From assembly GCA_965205595.1 (NCBI GenBank), contig CBDBHI010000003.1, forward strand, positions 1-64,000: DNA of 64,000 nucleotides, read 5' to 3'. A model generated the notes under the pieces. That model was not told where the DNA came from and ran no database searches. It was given only the letters and a program-made list of their open reading frames with translations. Each line of letters opens with the position of its first letter. The first letter of the stretch is position 1. The position numbers and the translations under genes were made by a program. This DNA is from CATQHP01 sp965205595. GTDB lineage: Bacteria > Acidobacteriota > Terriglobia > Bryobacterales > UBA6623. Shown piece after piece: positions 19,027 through 27,900 of this stretch.

Positions 19027-19032
19027 GCTCGC

Positions 19033-20274
19033 TTGGCGAAAATTGAACCAGCCCACAATCGAAACGAGCAACTCAACCGCCTGCGGCAAATGCTCGCGGA
19101 AGTGCCGGCGAGCAACCGTTTCCAGCAGCGCAAGCTCGGGCGTGAGTGCCAAATCGACTCATGGGAGGACTTTCGCAACCTGCCGCTTTGCACGAAGAGC
19201 GAACTGGCCGATGACGCGAAAGCGAACCCGCCCTTCGGCTCAAACCTGACCTATCCAATCGAGCGCTACGAGCGCTATCACCAAACCTCAGGCACCACCG
19301 GCTCGCCGCTTCGCATTATGGACACCGCCGCAAGTTGGGACTGGTGGTGTGTCTGCTGGGACAAAGTTCTCGATGCATGCGAAGTCAGCAGCGCCGACCG
19401 CGCCTTTTTCGCATTCTCATTCGCGCCATTCATTGGTTTCTGGTCGGCGTTCGAAGCAGTTTCGCGCCGCGGCGCGCTCACAGTGCCGGGCGGGGGCGCC
19501 GATTCGTCGCGCCGCTTGCGAATATTGCTTGACACCGGCTGCACCGCTCTCTTTTGCACGCCGACCTACGCATTGCATCTCGCGGAAACGGCCAAGCGTG
19601 AGGGAATCGATCTGACCAGATCGGCCGTGCGCTGCCTTGTCCACGCGGGGGAACCAGGGGCCAGCATCCCGTCGGTTCGCAATCGCATCGAAGAAGCGTG
19701 GGGAGCAACTCCGTACGATCACGCCGGATCAAGTGAAGTCGGCGCATTCGGCATACCGTCGAGTGACGGCACGGGGGTGATTGTGAACGAAGAGGAGTTC
19801 ATCGCGGAAGTCCTCGACCCAACCTCCTCTGAGCCAATCGAAGAGGGCGAGACCGGCGAACTGGTGCTTACTAACCTTGGCCGTTGGGGATTTCCGGTAG
19901 TGCGTTACCGAACTGGAGACATCGTCCGCCCACGCCGCACCGCGCAAGGCCTACTCCTAGAAGGAGGAATTCTAGGCCGCGCGGACGAAATGATCCTAGT
20001 GCGCAGCGTCAATCTCTACCCCGCCGCGATCGAAGAGGTCATCCGCCGAGTAGCCGGCGTCGCCGAATTTCGTATCACCGCGACCAGAGACGCCCAAATG
20101 GATGAAGTCGCAATCGAGCTCGAAGCCCCTACCCCAATTTGCCAAGAAGTCCGACACGAGATAGCGAACGAATTTGGAATTAGGGCGCCGGTGGTTTCGG
20201 TTGAAGATAGAGCGCTACCGCGCTGGGAAGCGAAGGCAAAACGCTTCAAAGACCTGCGAAAAGCAATCGGATAG
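19033..20274 (+). CDS. Phenylacetate-CoA ligase-like (PaaK family) adenylate-forming enzyme
   Basis: AMP-dependent acyl-CoA ligase of the PaaK type. The phosphate-binding motif TSGTTGSPL lies near residues 83-91. The A5-type segment YDHAGSSEVG and the acidic motif RTGDIVRP, about residues 295-302, bind AMP and ribose. The C-terminal domain carries GRADEMILVRSVNLYP. Length (413 aa) fits. The TTG start at 19033 is 7 bases after FeoB, so it may belong to the same transcript, although no link to iron uptake is known. The substrate could be phenylacetate, another aryl acid or an acyl group; the sequence does not tell. Confidence 0.85.
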   Translation: MAKIEPAHNRNEQLNRLRQMLAEVPASNRFQQRKLGRECQIDSWEDFRNLPLCTKSELADDAKANPPFGSNLTYPIERYERYHQTSGTTGSPLRIMDTAASWDWWCVCWDKVLDACEVSSADRAFFAFSFAPFIGFWSAFEAVSRRGALTVPGGGADSSRRLRILLDTGCTALFCTPTYALHLAETAKREGIDLTRSAVRCLVHAGEPGASIPSVRNRIEEAWGATPYDHAGSSEVGAFGIPSSDGTGVIVNEEEFIAEVLDPTSSEPIEEGETGELVLTNLGRWGFPVVRYRTGDIVRPRRTAQGLLLEGGILGRADEMILVRSVNLYPAAIEEVIRRVAGVAEFRITATRDAQMDEVAIELEAPTPICQEVRHEIANEFGIRAPVVSVEDRALPRWEAKAKRFKDLRKAIG

Positions 20275-20322
20275 GCTGCCTTTAGCCAACGAATCCGATC
20301 GCCAGTTGGCGAGAATTGCGCG

Positions 20323-20663
20323 TTAGACGCTGATGTACCCGCCGTCGACGACTAGCTCGCTACCAATCATGTAGGAGGCATCGTCACTCGCCAAAAATGC
20401 GATCGGCCCCGCGATCTCGGCTGGCTCGGCTAGCCGGCCGATCGGGATTGCTTTCGCGGCGGCTTCGGCAAACTCCGCCGCCGCGTCTCCAAGGCTTGCG
20501 AGCGCGTCATGAACCAGCTTGGTGTTGGTGTATCCGGGATGAATGGAATTGATGCGAATGTTGTACCCGCTCCGCGCGCAATGTCGGCGATCGCAGCCGG
20601 CCGGTAGGACCAAGCCGCCTGATAAGGCAGGCGCAGCGCAAGATATCTCCGTAATTCAGACAT
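20323..20663 (-). pseudogene. Short-chain dehydrogenase/reductase remnant (C-terminal part)
   Basis: The segment NIRINSIHPGYTNTKLV through FLASDDASYMIGSELVVDGG (the last ~75 codons) is the classic C-terminal third of an SDR enzyme. Upstream of it the frame degenerates: a remnant of the YxxxK region can be read only by changing frame (YQAAW near 20615). No Rossmann N-terminus is found before dnaB. It is a truncated, frameshifted pseudogene with no neighbours that suggest a pathway. Confidence 0.8.
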
Positions 20664-20807
20664 GTCGGAAGCGCCCCCGCTCGGTTTGCCGCCGCGGGCG
20701 AGTCACCGCCACTTATTCGTGACGCAGATGCCGGCGCAGTGGCTGTAGCGACCACTCCCATCAGCCAATGGGCGCGAATCGCGGAGGCAATACAGCGATC
20801 GCTGTTC

Positions 20808-22232
20808 CTAAATATCAAACGGAGCGTCGTCACCGTCCGCGTCCGGCTCTTGCGTAGCCCGACCCTTGCCGGCGTTCTCGGCCAAGTTTTCGAACTTCGC
20901 GAACTTGTTCAAAAACGCTAGCTTGATCTTGCCCGTCGGCCCGTTACGCTGTTTCGAGATGATCAGCTCCGCAATGCCATGCACGTCCTCGCGATCGGGC
21001 TTGTAAACCTCTTCGCGGAAAATAAATGCGACCAAATCCGCGTCTTGCTCAATCGAACCCGAGTCCCTCAGATCGCTTAACATCGGGCGGTGGTCGCCTT
21101 GCCGAGTCTCGGGAGCGCGGCTCAACTGCGACAGCGCCATGATCGGCACGTCTAAATCTTTAGCCAGCAGCTTCAGCCCTCGAGAAAATGCAGAAATTTC
21201 CTGTACTCGGTTCTCGACCTTGCCCTTGGATCCCAAAAGTTGCAAATAGTCCACGACCACCAGTGCCAGCCCGTGCTCCGAGCGTAACCGCCGGCATTTC
21301 GCGCTGATCTCCATGATGTTCGTGTCCGCCGAATCGTCGAGAAACAGCTTGCTCTGCACCAACTGATTGAGCGATTGGGTCAGGCGCCGCCGTTCGTCTT
21401 GGTTGAGATATCCGCCGCGAAAGCGATGCTGGTCGACCCGCGCCTCAGAACAAAGCACGCGCGTTAGCAGCGATTCCTTCGACATCTCGAGCGAAAACAC
21501 CGCTACAGCCTTGGCCGGGTCTCCTGGCCGATCCATTGCGATGTGCGCAGCGATATTCAGTGCCAGCGAAGTCTTACCCATCGCGGGACGCGCCGCGATC
21601 ACAATCAATTCACCACCGTGCATTCCGGTCGTCATTTCCTCGAACTTGTGAAACGGTCCAGCCAAGCCTTTCGGACGTCGGCTGGGGTCCAAGAACGTTT
21701 GCAACCCGCCGGGATAATTCTCAATCGTCCGGCGAGGATCTTCCAGCCCCGACCGCAACTGCTGGTCGCCGACCTTCATCACCGACGACTCGGCGTCGGC
21801 CAAAATATCGTCGACCTCGCGCCCCTCTTCAATGCAAGAAGAGATCACCGTCTGCGAAGTGAAAATCAACTGCCGCAACAGCGACTTGTCTTTTACGATT
21901 TTGATGTAGCTGTCGATGCTGGTCAGCCGCGGCAGCCCGTCGTTCAATGAGGAAATGTAGGCGATGCCGTCAACCGACTCCAACTGCCCATGCTTTTCGA
22001 GCTCGTTGATGAGCGTCAGATACTCGATGCGCTCGCCGCGGCCACTCAGATCCACCATGCGCGTAAACATCCGCCGATGTTTCTCGAGCGCGAAGTCGTC
22101 GGCATCCAGCGACCCGGCGACTTGAGCAAAAAGAGTGTCGTCTAGCAGCACCGACCCGAGGACGAATTTCTCGGCCTCGATGTTAGTCGGGAGCCCTTTT
22201 TGGAGGGCCAGTGTATCGGGGGAGGTAGCCAT
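20808..22232 (-). CDS. dnaB: Replicative DNA helicase DnaB
   Basis: Hexameric replicative helicase that unwinds DNA at the fork. The N-terminal DnaB domain starts at PTNIEAEKFVLGSVLLDD. The RecA-like ATPase core has Walker A AARPAMGKTSLALNIA near residues 208-222, Walker B ALVVVDYLQLL, and the H4-type segments QEISAFSRGLKLLAKDL and SDLRDSGSIEQDAD. The total length of 474 aa is usual and no intein is present. A promoter with TTGGCG-17-TATACT lies 36-64 bases upstream. It converges on the SDR remnant. Confidence 0.97.
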   Translation of the reverse strand: MATSPDTLALQKGLPTNIEAEKFVLGSVLLDDTLFAQVAGSLDADDFALEKHRRMFTRMVDLSGRGERIEYLTLINELEKHGQLESVDGIAYISSLNDGLPRLTSIDSYIKIVKDKSLLRQLIFTSQTVISSCIEEGREVDDILADAESSVMKVGDQQLRSGLEDPRRTIENYPGGLQTFLDPSRRPKGLAGPFHKFEEMTTGMHGGELIVIAARPAMGKTSLALNIAAHIAMDRPGDPAKAVAVFSLEMSKESLLTRVLCSEARVDQHRFRGGYLNQDERRRLTQSLNQLVQSKLFLDDSADTNIMEISAKCRRLRSEHGLALVVVDYLQLLGSKGKVENRVQEISAFSRGLKLLAKDLDVPIMALSQLSRAPETRQGDHRPMLSDLRDSGSIEQDADLVAFIFREEVYKPDREDVHGIAELIISKQRNGPTGKIKLAFLNKFAKFENLAENAGKGRATQEPDADGDDAPFDI

Positions 22233-22267
22233 TCAGCGTCGTAGCTCGATTGTCATCGGAGTTCTAA

Positions 22268-22296
22268 AGTATACCCCTTAGACACGACGCCGCCAA
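22268..22296 (-). promoter_or_regulatory. Promoter of dnaB
   Basis: On the minus strand TTGGCG (22296-22291) and TATACT (22273-22268) are separated by 17 bases. The ATG of dnaB is at 22232, giving a leader of about 30 bases. Confidence 0.5.
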
Positions 22297-22446
22297 CCTA
22301 TTTTTTCGACTCAACGTTCTCAGCAGCTTACCCTCTGGATAACGCTGTGGAAAACCTCTGAAACGCAAAACCGAGCCAGCCCAACCCGCTTAAATCGCGT
22401 TCCAACCTGATTCTCTCACACCAGTCAGAACAAGTAAAGCTGCAAC

Positions 22447-23682
22447 CTACAGCAGCCGAAAGCTGATCTGAATCTTAGCCGCAACCACCACCGGCTCGCC
22501 ATCCTTCTCGCCCGGCGCGAAAGTCCACTGCTCAACCGCCGCAATCGCCTCTTCATCCAATCCCATCCCCAACCCTTCGAGCACATGGACGTTATGAGCC
22601 TGCCCATCTGGGTGGACCTCTATTTCCAATAAAATTGTCCCCTCTAGCTTGGCCTCTTTTGCCTCTTCTGGGTAGTTTGGCTCCACCTTCCGCAGCAATT
22701 TGGGCGTGCTCACTCCATCTTCCCCGACCGCGTGCACGATATAGTTTTCAGCAGCAAAAGCAGCCAAAGGAAACGCCTCGTTCGCCAATCGTCCGCCAAT
22801 AGAAAACGCCGCGAACACCAGCAATCCAACAATAATAATCCGCATTTTCGACATCGTGTGATTCTCCATAAGAACTTCGACTCGTTGTTTCAGCCGAGAA
22901 CCGCCAAATAGCGGAGCCGCAATCCAATCCCGCTGTTGCTGCTTCTCGGCGATCCGTACCAGCGTGACGAGGTATCGCTCGCGATCTCCCATCATCCGCA
23001 CCGTTGCCGCATCCACGCTCATCTCTCGCGCACTTCGCACGCGCTCAATCAGCCAGTGGACCAGCGGGTGAAACCACAGCACGCAGCGCAGCGCCTCCTC
23101 GGCCAGTACCTGAGGCCAGTCCCGATTGCGAACGTGGATCATCTCATGGGTAAGAACCGATTCCAGCTCATCGCCGCCTAACCCACTCAAGCTGCGGGGC
23201 AGCAAGATCGACTGCCGCAACAACCCAAACGTTAGCGGACCCGAAACCTCGTTCGTCAGAAAGTATTCGGGATGCACGCCAAGAGCAGCCTCAATCCGCG
23301 GGGCGGGCAAGAGCTGTTCCCCAGCAACCCGCTGTGCCCGTCGCCGATAGCCGACAAGCCGAAAAAAACCTAGGGCGCGCCAAGCAACCATCGCCGCCAC
23401 GCCGGCCGCAAGCACCCAGCTAAAGTCAGCGGCGCCACTGGCAGCCGGACCCACTCCAACAGCCGACGCCACAAACTCCACGGCGCCCGAAACGCCAGTC
23501 GACGCCGGCCGCCAAACCAACCCAAGAAAAGGAGCCAGCAGCGAAATTGCCAGCGCCCCTCGCCAGTAAACATAGGCCACGCGAGGGTCCGCCAGCCGAA
23601 CGGCCCAAGGCAACAGCAATGCCAGCGCCGCCAAACAGCCAACCTGCAAGCTATAGGCGAGAACCGTATCGAGCCCCGGCAT
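22447..23682 (-). CDS. M56 family (BlaR1/MecR1-like) membrane peptidase with TonB C-terminal domain
   Basis: Membrane zinc metallopeptidase acting as a sensor. N-terminal membrane segments surround the M56 core with the zinc motif THEMIHVRN (HEMIH), about residues 180-190. Another membrane segment (MRIIIVGLLVFAAFS) follows. Instead of a beta-lactam-binding domain there is a TonB_C domain from about residue 320 (RKVEPNYPEEAKEAKLEGTILLEIEVHPDG...WTFAPG). The start ATG at 23682 overlaps the TGA of the BlaI gene (TGATG), so translation is coupled. BlaI/M56 pairs usually form a signal-proteolysis circuit in which the peptidase inactivates the repressor. The inducer is unknown. Confidence 0.9.
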   Translation of the reverse strand: MPGLDTVLAYSLQVGCLAALALLLPWAVRLADPRVAYVYWRGALAISLLAPFLGLVWRPASTGVSGAVEFVASAVGVGPAASGAADFSWVLAAGVAAMVAWRALGFFRLVGYRRRAQRVAGEQLLPAPRIEAALGVHPEYFLTNEVSGPLTFGLLRQSILLPRSLSGLGGDELESVLTHEMIHVRNRDWPQVLAEEALRCVLWFHPLVHWLIERVRSAREMSVDAATVRMMGDRERYLVTLVRIAEKQQQRDWIAAPLFGGSRLKQRVEVLMENHTMSKMRIIIVGLLVFAAFSIGGRLANEAFPLAAFAAENYIVHAVGEDGVSTPKLLRKVEPNYPEEAKEAKLEGTILLEIEVHPDGQAHNVHVLEGLGMGLDEEAIAAVEQWTFAPGEKDGEPVVVAAKIQISFRLL

Positions 23683-24059
23683 CACGACTTCTCCCGAATC
23701 AGCGCCTTGATCTCGTCAAGGTCGTCTTGGCTAAGCTTCTCGTCCTCCACCAGTTGGACCAGCAACGGCTTAGCGCTACCGTCAAACACGCGGCCCAAAA
23801 ACTCATGAATCATCGAGCGCTCAACCTCGCTGCGCTGCTTAGTGGGCGAGTATCTATAAGCCTCTGTGCCCGTCTTCGAGCGCTCTAAGTGCCCTTTGTC
23901 GACGAGCACGTTCATCATCGTCATCACAGTCGTATAAGCGATCTGGCGCTGGGCCAGGAGCGCCTCATAAACAGCCCGAACCGTGCCTCCATCCAAACTC
24001 CAAACCAGTTTCATGATTTCGAGCTCTTGCTCGGTGAGGGTCGAACTCCGCCGTCTCAT
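23682..24059 (-). CDS. BlaI/MecI-family repressor
   Basis: A 125-aa winged-helix repressor. Diagnostic segments are LTEQELEIMKLVWSLDGGTVRAVYEAL (residues 8-34), the recognition helix TVMTMMNVLVDKGHLE and the C-terminal dimerisation region ending in IKALIREKS. It forms a translationally coupled unit with the M56 peptidase. A perfect dyad TACTAAT-AA-ATTAGTA overlaps its own promoter and start codon, which implies autorepression. The start at 24059 (MRRRSSTLTEQE) gives a nearly leaderless message. Confidence 0.93.
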   Translation of the reverse strand: MRRRSSTLTEQELEIMKLVWSLDGGTVRAVYEALLAQRQIAYTTVMTMMNVLVDKGHLERSKTGTEAYRYSPTKQRSEVERSMIHEFLGRVFDGSAKPLLVQLVEDEKLSQDDLDEIKALIREKS

Positions 24060-24074
24060 ACTAATAAATTAGTA
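24059..24074. promoter_or_regulatory. BlaI-type operator (dyad)
   Basis: TACTAATAAATTAGTA has 7-base arms (TACTAAT / ATTAGTA) about a 2-base centre. It overlaps the -10 box and the start codon of the BlaI gene. TAC...GTA ends recall BlaI/MecI operators. Confidence 0.7.
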
Positions 24075-24094
24075 CGTACGAATTCGTGAGTCAA
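24066..24094 (-). promoter_or_regulatory. Promoter of the BlaI-M56 operon, apparently leaderless
   Basis: Minus-strand TTGACT (24094-24089) and TAATTT (24071-24066) with a 17-base spacer. The ATG starts only 6 bases after the -10 box, so the transcript probably begins at or near the start codon. The -10 box lies within the dyad operator. Confidence 0.7.
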
Positions 24095-24183
24095 CACCAA
24101 ATTGTGGGAGAGGGTGATTTTACGAACATTTCGCCCGACAAGCCCCAACTTGGCGCGTGCCAGAAACGCAGCCAGATCGGGAT

Positions 24184-24900
24184 CTACGAATCGGCGCCCA
24201 GGTCCGAGCGCAATTGATCTAGCGCTTGGCGCAGCTCGGCGACTTGCTGTTCGAGAGCATTGACGCGCTGCGATAGTCCCTGAGGGGCAGCGGCGGCCGC
24301 TGGGGCGATAGATGTTTCTTCGATCTGCTCGCTCACCGCGCCCCCTAGTAGCTGGGCGTAGCGCGATTCCTTGGTACCCGGTTGGCGCGCTAGTTTCACG
24401 ACAAGCGGCCGCTTCGATCGATCCGCCAGCGAGTCGAGCGCGTCCTCGATCTCAGCCAGCGATTCAAAGGGGAAAATGCGGCCTGTTCGCTGACGAATCT
24501 CGCCCGGAGTTTGCGGCCCGCGCAGCATCAGCACGCACAGCACCGCCGCGTGCTCGGGGATCAGCGCGAACGTTTGAGAAAACGTATGTCGAAAGCGCTC
24601 TACGCGGCCACCCTCCGAGCTGGTGATGTGGTGCACGAGGTTTGTCTCTTGCAACGACACCAAGGTGTCTCGAACGGTAGCTTCGTCGAAAGAGACGATC
24701 GGGTTGCGGCTCGATTTCTGATTGCATGCCGCCACGATTGCGTTCAGCGTGAGGGGGTAGTAGTCAGGGGTTGTCGCCTCTTTTTCGACGAGACAACCGA
24801 GTACACGTATCTCTTCCGCGCTGAGGACGACGTCAGTGTTGAAGGCATCATGGTCTTCGCTACTGCTGGTGACGCCCAGACGAATGTTGCGGTATTGCAT
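24184..24900 (-). CDS. YceH/DUF480 family protein
   Basis: UPF0502 (YceH) protein made of two winged helices. Key segments are IRVLGCLVEKEATTPDYYPLTLNAIVAACNQKSSR (about residues 31-65), VLMLRGPQTPGEIRQRTGR and LVVKLARQPGTKESRY. A C-terminal coiled-coil tail (NALEQQVAELRQALDQLRSDL) is visible. The biochemical role of the family is unknown, though the fold suggests nucleic acid binding. The start at 24900 is the only ATG that keeps the full domain plus a short N-terminal tail; a later start near the conserved region is possible. It is a single gene. Confidence 0.9.
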   Translation of the reverse strand: MQYRNIRLGVTSSSEDHDAFNTDVVLSAEEIRVLGCLVEKEATTPDYYPLTLNAIVAACNQKSSRNPIVSFDEATVRDTLVSLQETNLVHHITSSEGGRVERFRHTFSQTFALIPEHAAVLCVLMLRGPQTPGEIRQRTGRIFPFESLAEIEDALDSLADRSKRPLVVKLARQPGTKESRYAQLLGGAVSEQIEETSIAPAAAAAPQGLSQRVNALEQQVAELRQALDQLRSDLGADS

Positions 24901-25083
24901 GGTTGCTCAAGGGGCGCGGGGTCGAGCGCGCTAACGAATAGTTTCGCAGGAGACTGTTGCCAATTGTGGCGTCATGCAATTCGCGGACGGGCGATGACGG
25001 AAGATGCGCTGGGCGATCAACGCGGACTCTCCATCCGCGGCTCGGCACTGCGGAATGCTTCGTCCAACAAGCGGCTCGAAAAA

Positions 25084-26370
25084 TCAAGTTCCGGGTCGGG
25101 CTCGCCAATCGCGACGCTTCAACGATAGCCAGATTGCCATGATGAGCGTTGTCCCGGCTATCCAGGGCAACAGGTCTCGCCAGTCGATCGAATACTGCAT
25201 GAGTATTTGGCCGCGTTCGGTCATCCAGTGCCAGGCAGTGTGGGCTACCAGCGCGGAGAGGATGATCGTGCCCATGCGTTCGGCGAGCACGTAGCGGAAC
25301 GCAACGTGTAACAACGGAACTAGCAGCACGAGCACGAGGAGTTGCCCCAGCTCGACGCCGACGTTAAACGCCAGGAGTGACGTTACCAAATGCGATCCGG
25401 CGAACTGCAGCGTTTCGCGGAGGGCGAACGAAAAGCCGAAGCCGTGCACCAGGCCGAAGCCCAGTGCGAACATCCAGCGGCGGCGGACGCTCTCGACACC
25501 GACGATGTTTTCCAGCGCCATGTAGAGAATCGACACCGCGATCAGCGTTTCGATTAGGGGAGGGAACCAAAGCGCGTCCGGAGCCAAGTCGACCGCCGAC
25601 GCGATAAGAGTGACCGAGTGCGCAAGCGTGAAGGCCGTCACCACCATCACCAACGGGCGCAGCTTGCGAAACGGGATGACCAAGCAAAGCAAAAATAATA
25701 AGTGGTCGACGCCCCCAAGAATATGGAAAAATCCCATCTCGACGAACTGCCGCGCCGCTTGAAACCAACTCGGGTCTAGGGGGACCACACCCGGATCGCC
25801 GTTGAACTGATACGCCCGTTCGGCCCCTCCGGGCGGCAAGAAGCGCAGCACTGTCACAACCCGCGTAGCCAGACCGTGCATGCCCGGACGCACGGCGAAT
25901 TTCGAATCTTCCGACTCGATCGGATATTCCAACAAAACGTCGAAATGGACTTGATCCCAGACGACGTTGGCGCTGTTCTCAAGCAACGCCGCGGTGGTGT
26001 GGGCTAGCGCCTCATCAAACGAAGCGAACGACTTGTCGGCAAAGATCGAAAGCTGAGTGCCGGCGATATTCGGGAACGGCAATCGTTGATCGTTCTCATA
26101 AACTTCAACGAATTCAGCGACCCAAAGAATCGCAAGATCTTGTAGCTGTGGCCTGAGCGCGTCAATGTCGAGATACCCCGGCCCAAACGCCGGAAATTCA
26201 ACATCACGGACCGCCCGCAACGGCATGCGGACCAGCACCCGCAGCCGTTCGCCCTGTGGCTTTACAAACGATTGGACAGGCACTTCAATCGGAATCTCAT
26301 GGGCCGCGGCACTGCCTAGGGTCAACAAACACAACGCTCCCGCCGACAGTATCTGGCGAGCCGATTTCAC
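25084..26370 (-). CDS. HupE/UreJ-family membrane protein
   Basis: A 428-aa exported and membrane protein of the HupE/UreJ_2 family. A signal peptide (residues 1-24, ending SAAAHEIP) and a periplasmic beta-rich part (to about residue 215) precede six or seven membrane helices starting near VEMGFFHILGGVDHLLFLLCL. The His/Asp motif HILGGVDHLLF and the later FGLVHGFGFSF are characteristic of the metal-transport family. Neither hydrogenase nor urease genes are nearby, so the family's usual nickel role is not supported; many Acidobacteria and Planctomycetes carry such stand-alone homologues. It diverges from the NHL-protein gene, leaving about 60 bases for both promoters. Confidence 0.85.
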   Translation of the reverse strand: MKSARQILSAGALCLLTLGSAAAHEIPIEVPVQSFVKPQGERLRVLVRMPLRAVRDVEFPAFGPGYLDIDALRPQLQDLAILWVAEFVEVYENDQRLPFPNIAGTQLSIFADKSFASFDEALAHTTAALLENSANVVWDQVHFDVLLEYPIESEDSKFAVRPGMHGLATRVVTVLRFLPPGGAERAYQFNGDPGVVPLDPSWFQAARQFVEMGFFHILGGVDHLLFLLCLVIPFRKLRPLVMVVTAFTLAHSVTLIASAVDLAPDALWFPPLIETLIAVSILYMALENIVGVESVRRRWMFALGFGLVHGFGFSFALRETLQFAGSHLVTSLLAFNVGVELGQLLVLVLLVPLLHVAFRYVLAERMGTIILSALVAHTAWHWMTERGQILMQYSIDWRDLLPWIAGTTLIMAIWLSLKRRDWRARPGT

Positions 26371-26431
26371 CGCGTTGTTCCTTACCCGCAGAACCGTGTA
26401 TCATAGCTTACGCCGTCCACCGAGGTTAAAA

Positions 26432-27694
26432 ATGAATAGAAAATTCCACATTGGCATAGCCATATTCCTTGCTGCAGCTCTAATCGGTTGCGGCGGATCA
26501 AGCGGAGGCGGTGAGACCGCTGACGCTACCAGCGCCTCAGATGGGCCGCTAGGCCCTATTCTCGAGGTCAACCCAATGTGGCCCAAGCCGCTGCCTAACC
26601 ATTGGCTTCTCGGTACTGTTATCGGAGTCGACGTTGACGCGGAAGACAACGTATGGATTATCCATCGCGGAGGATCGCTTCAGCCCAAAGAAGTTTACGC
26701 GACTTGGGATCCGCCGGCCTCCGAGTGCTGCTACCCGGCTCCGCCAATCTTGGTATTTAACCCAGAAGGCGATCTGATCAACCACTGGGGCGGTATTAGC
26801 GAATCGGGTGAGTACGATTGGCCCGCCTCGAATCACGGCATTGATGTCGATCACAAAGGCAACGTATGGATCGGCGGGAACGGGCGCGCTCGACCAAAGG
26901 GCGTCCAAACGCAGCCTCACGACGAGGACTCAATGGGCAAAGGCCAGGTTCACGACAGCATGGTGCTGAAGTTTACCGCCAGCGGCAAATTTCTTATGCA
27001 GATCGGCGAGCCGTTCGGCGGTCAGGGCAGTCACGATCTCAAGAACTTTAAGCTCCCGGCGAAAACTCTCGTCGACCCGAACACCAATGAACTTTATGTC
27101 GCCGACGGGTACGGCAATCGCCGCGTGATCGTGCTCGATGCCGATACCGGCGAATACAAGCGTCACTGGGGCGCTTACGGCGAAGAGCCCGACGACACGC
27201 AGCTTGGCGCGTACAACCCGGCCGACCCGATTTCAAAACAGTTCCGCACGCCGGTGCATGCGGTGACGTTGGCTGACGACGGCCTGCTCTACGTTTGTGA
27301 TCGCGCGAACGATCGTATCCAGGTATTCCAGACGGATGGTACATACGTTGACGAGGTCATCGTGGCAAAGAACACGCTCGGCGATGGCTCGACCTTCGAC
27401 GTTGCGATTTCACGCGACCCCGAGCAGAAATATCTGTATGTCGCCGACGGGGCGAACCACAAGGTCCACGTGCTCAACCGCAAGTCGCTCGAAGTGATTA
27501 CGACGTTCGGTGACGGCGGCCGGCAGCCGGGTCAGTTCTACGCTGTCCACAGTGTGGCGACCGACTCCAAGGGCAACCTTTACACGACCGAGACCTATCA
27601 CGGTCAACGCGTGCAGAAATTCATGTACAAGGGCGAAGGGCCCATCACGAAGATGGATCAGGGCACGGTCTGGCCCACGCTGCCGTCGGACTAA
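26432..27694 (+). CDS. NHL-repeat beta-propeller lipoprotein
   Basis: Lipoprotein with a six-bladed NHL-type propeller. The lipobox is AALIGC, with Cys about residue 18, followed by a Gly/Ser-rich linker. Blades show the pattern NELYVADGYGNRRVIVLDADTGEY, GLLYVCDRANDRIQVF, KYLYVADGANHKVHVLN and GNLYTTETYHGQRVQKF. It resembles the propeller of peptidyl-alpha-hydroxyglycine alpha-amidating lyase proteins. The start at 26432 (MNRKFHIGIAIFL) with an AGG at 26423-26425 was chosen over the long upstream frame, which overlaps the diverging HupE gene. It is followed on the same strand by the PSD1 and DUF1501 genes and may be co-regulated with them. Confidence 0.88.
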   Translation: MNRKFHIGIAIFLAAALIGCGGSSGGGETADATSASDGPLGPILEVNPMWPKPLPNHWLLGTVIGVDVDAEDNVWIIHRGGSLQPKEVYATWDPPASECCYPAPPILVFNPEGDLINHWGGISESGEYDWPASNHGIDVDHKGNVWIGGNGRARPKGVQTQPHDEDSMGKGQVHDSMVLKFTASGKFLMQIGEPFGGQGSHDLKNFKLPAKTLVDPNTNELYVADGYGNRRVIVLDADTGEYKRHWGAYGEEPDDTQLGAYNPADPISKQFRTPVHAVTLADDGLLYVCDRANDRIQVFQTDGTYVDEVIVAKNTLGDGSTFDVAISRDPEQKYLYVADGANHKVHVLNRKSLEVITTFGDGGRQPGQFYAVHSVATDSKGNLYTTETYHGQRVQKFMYKGEGPITKMDQGTVWPTLPSD

Positions 27695-27900
27695 GCCGTT
27701 TTGTAACCACGAACACGGGGTCGCTTATCCCGCTTTCGCTTTGATTTTCTGAAGACGCGTTTCGAGCCGCGGATGGAAAATTCGTGCCGACGAATCGTGG
27801 GTCATGCCATGGACTTCCCTGCTGTGGCTCGCGTTGATCTTTCTTTGGTTTGGTGCTTACTGTATTGTCAGAGAAGTCTGCCAAATCTTCCGGTCCTGTG

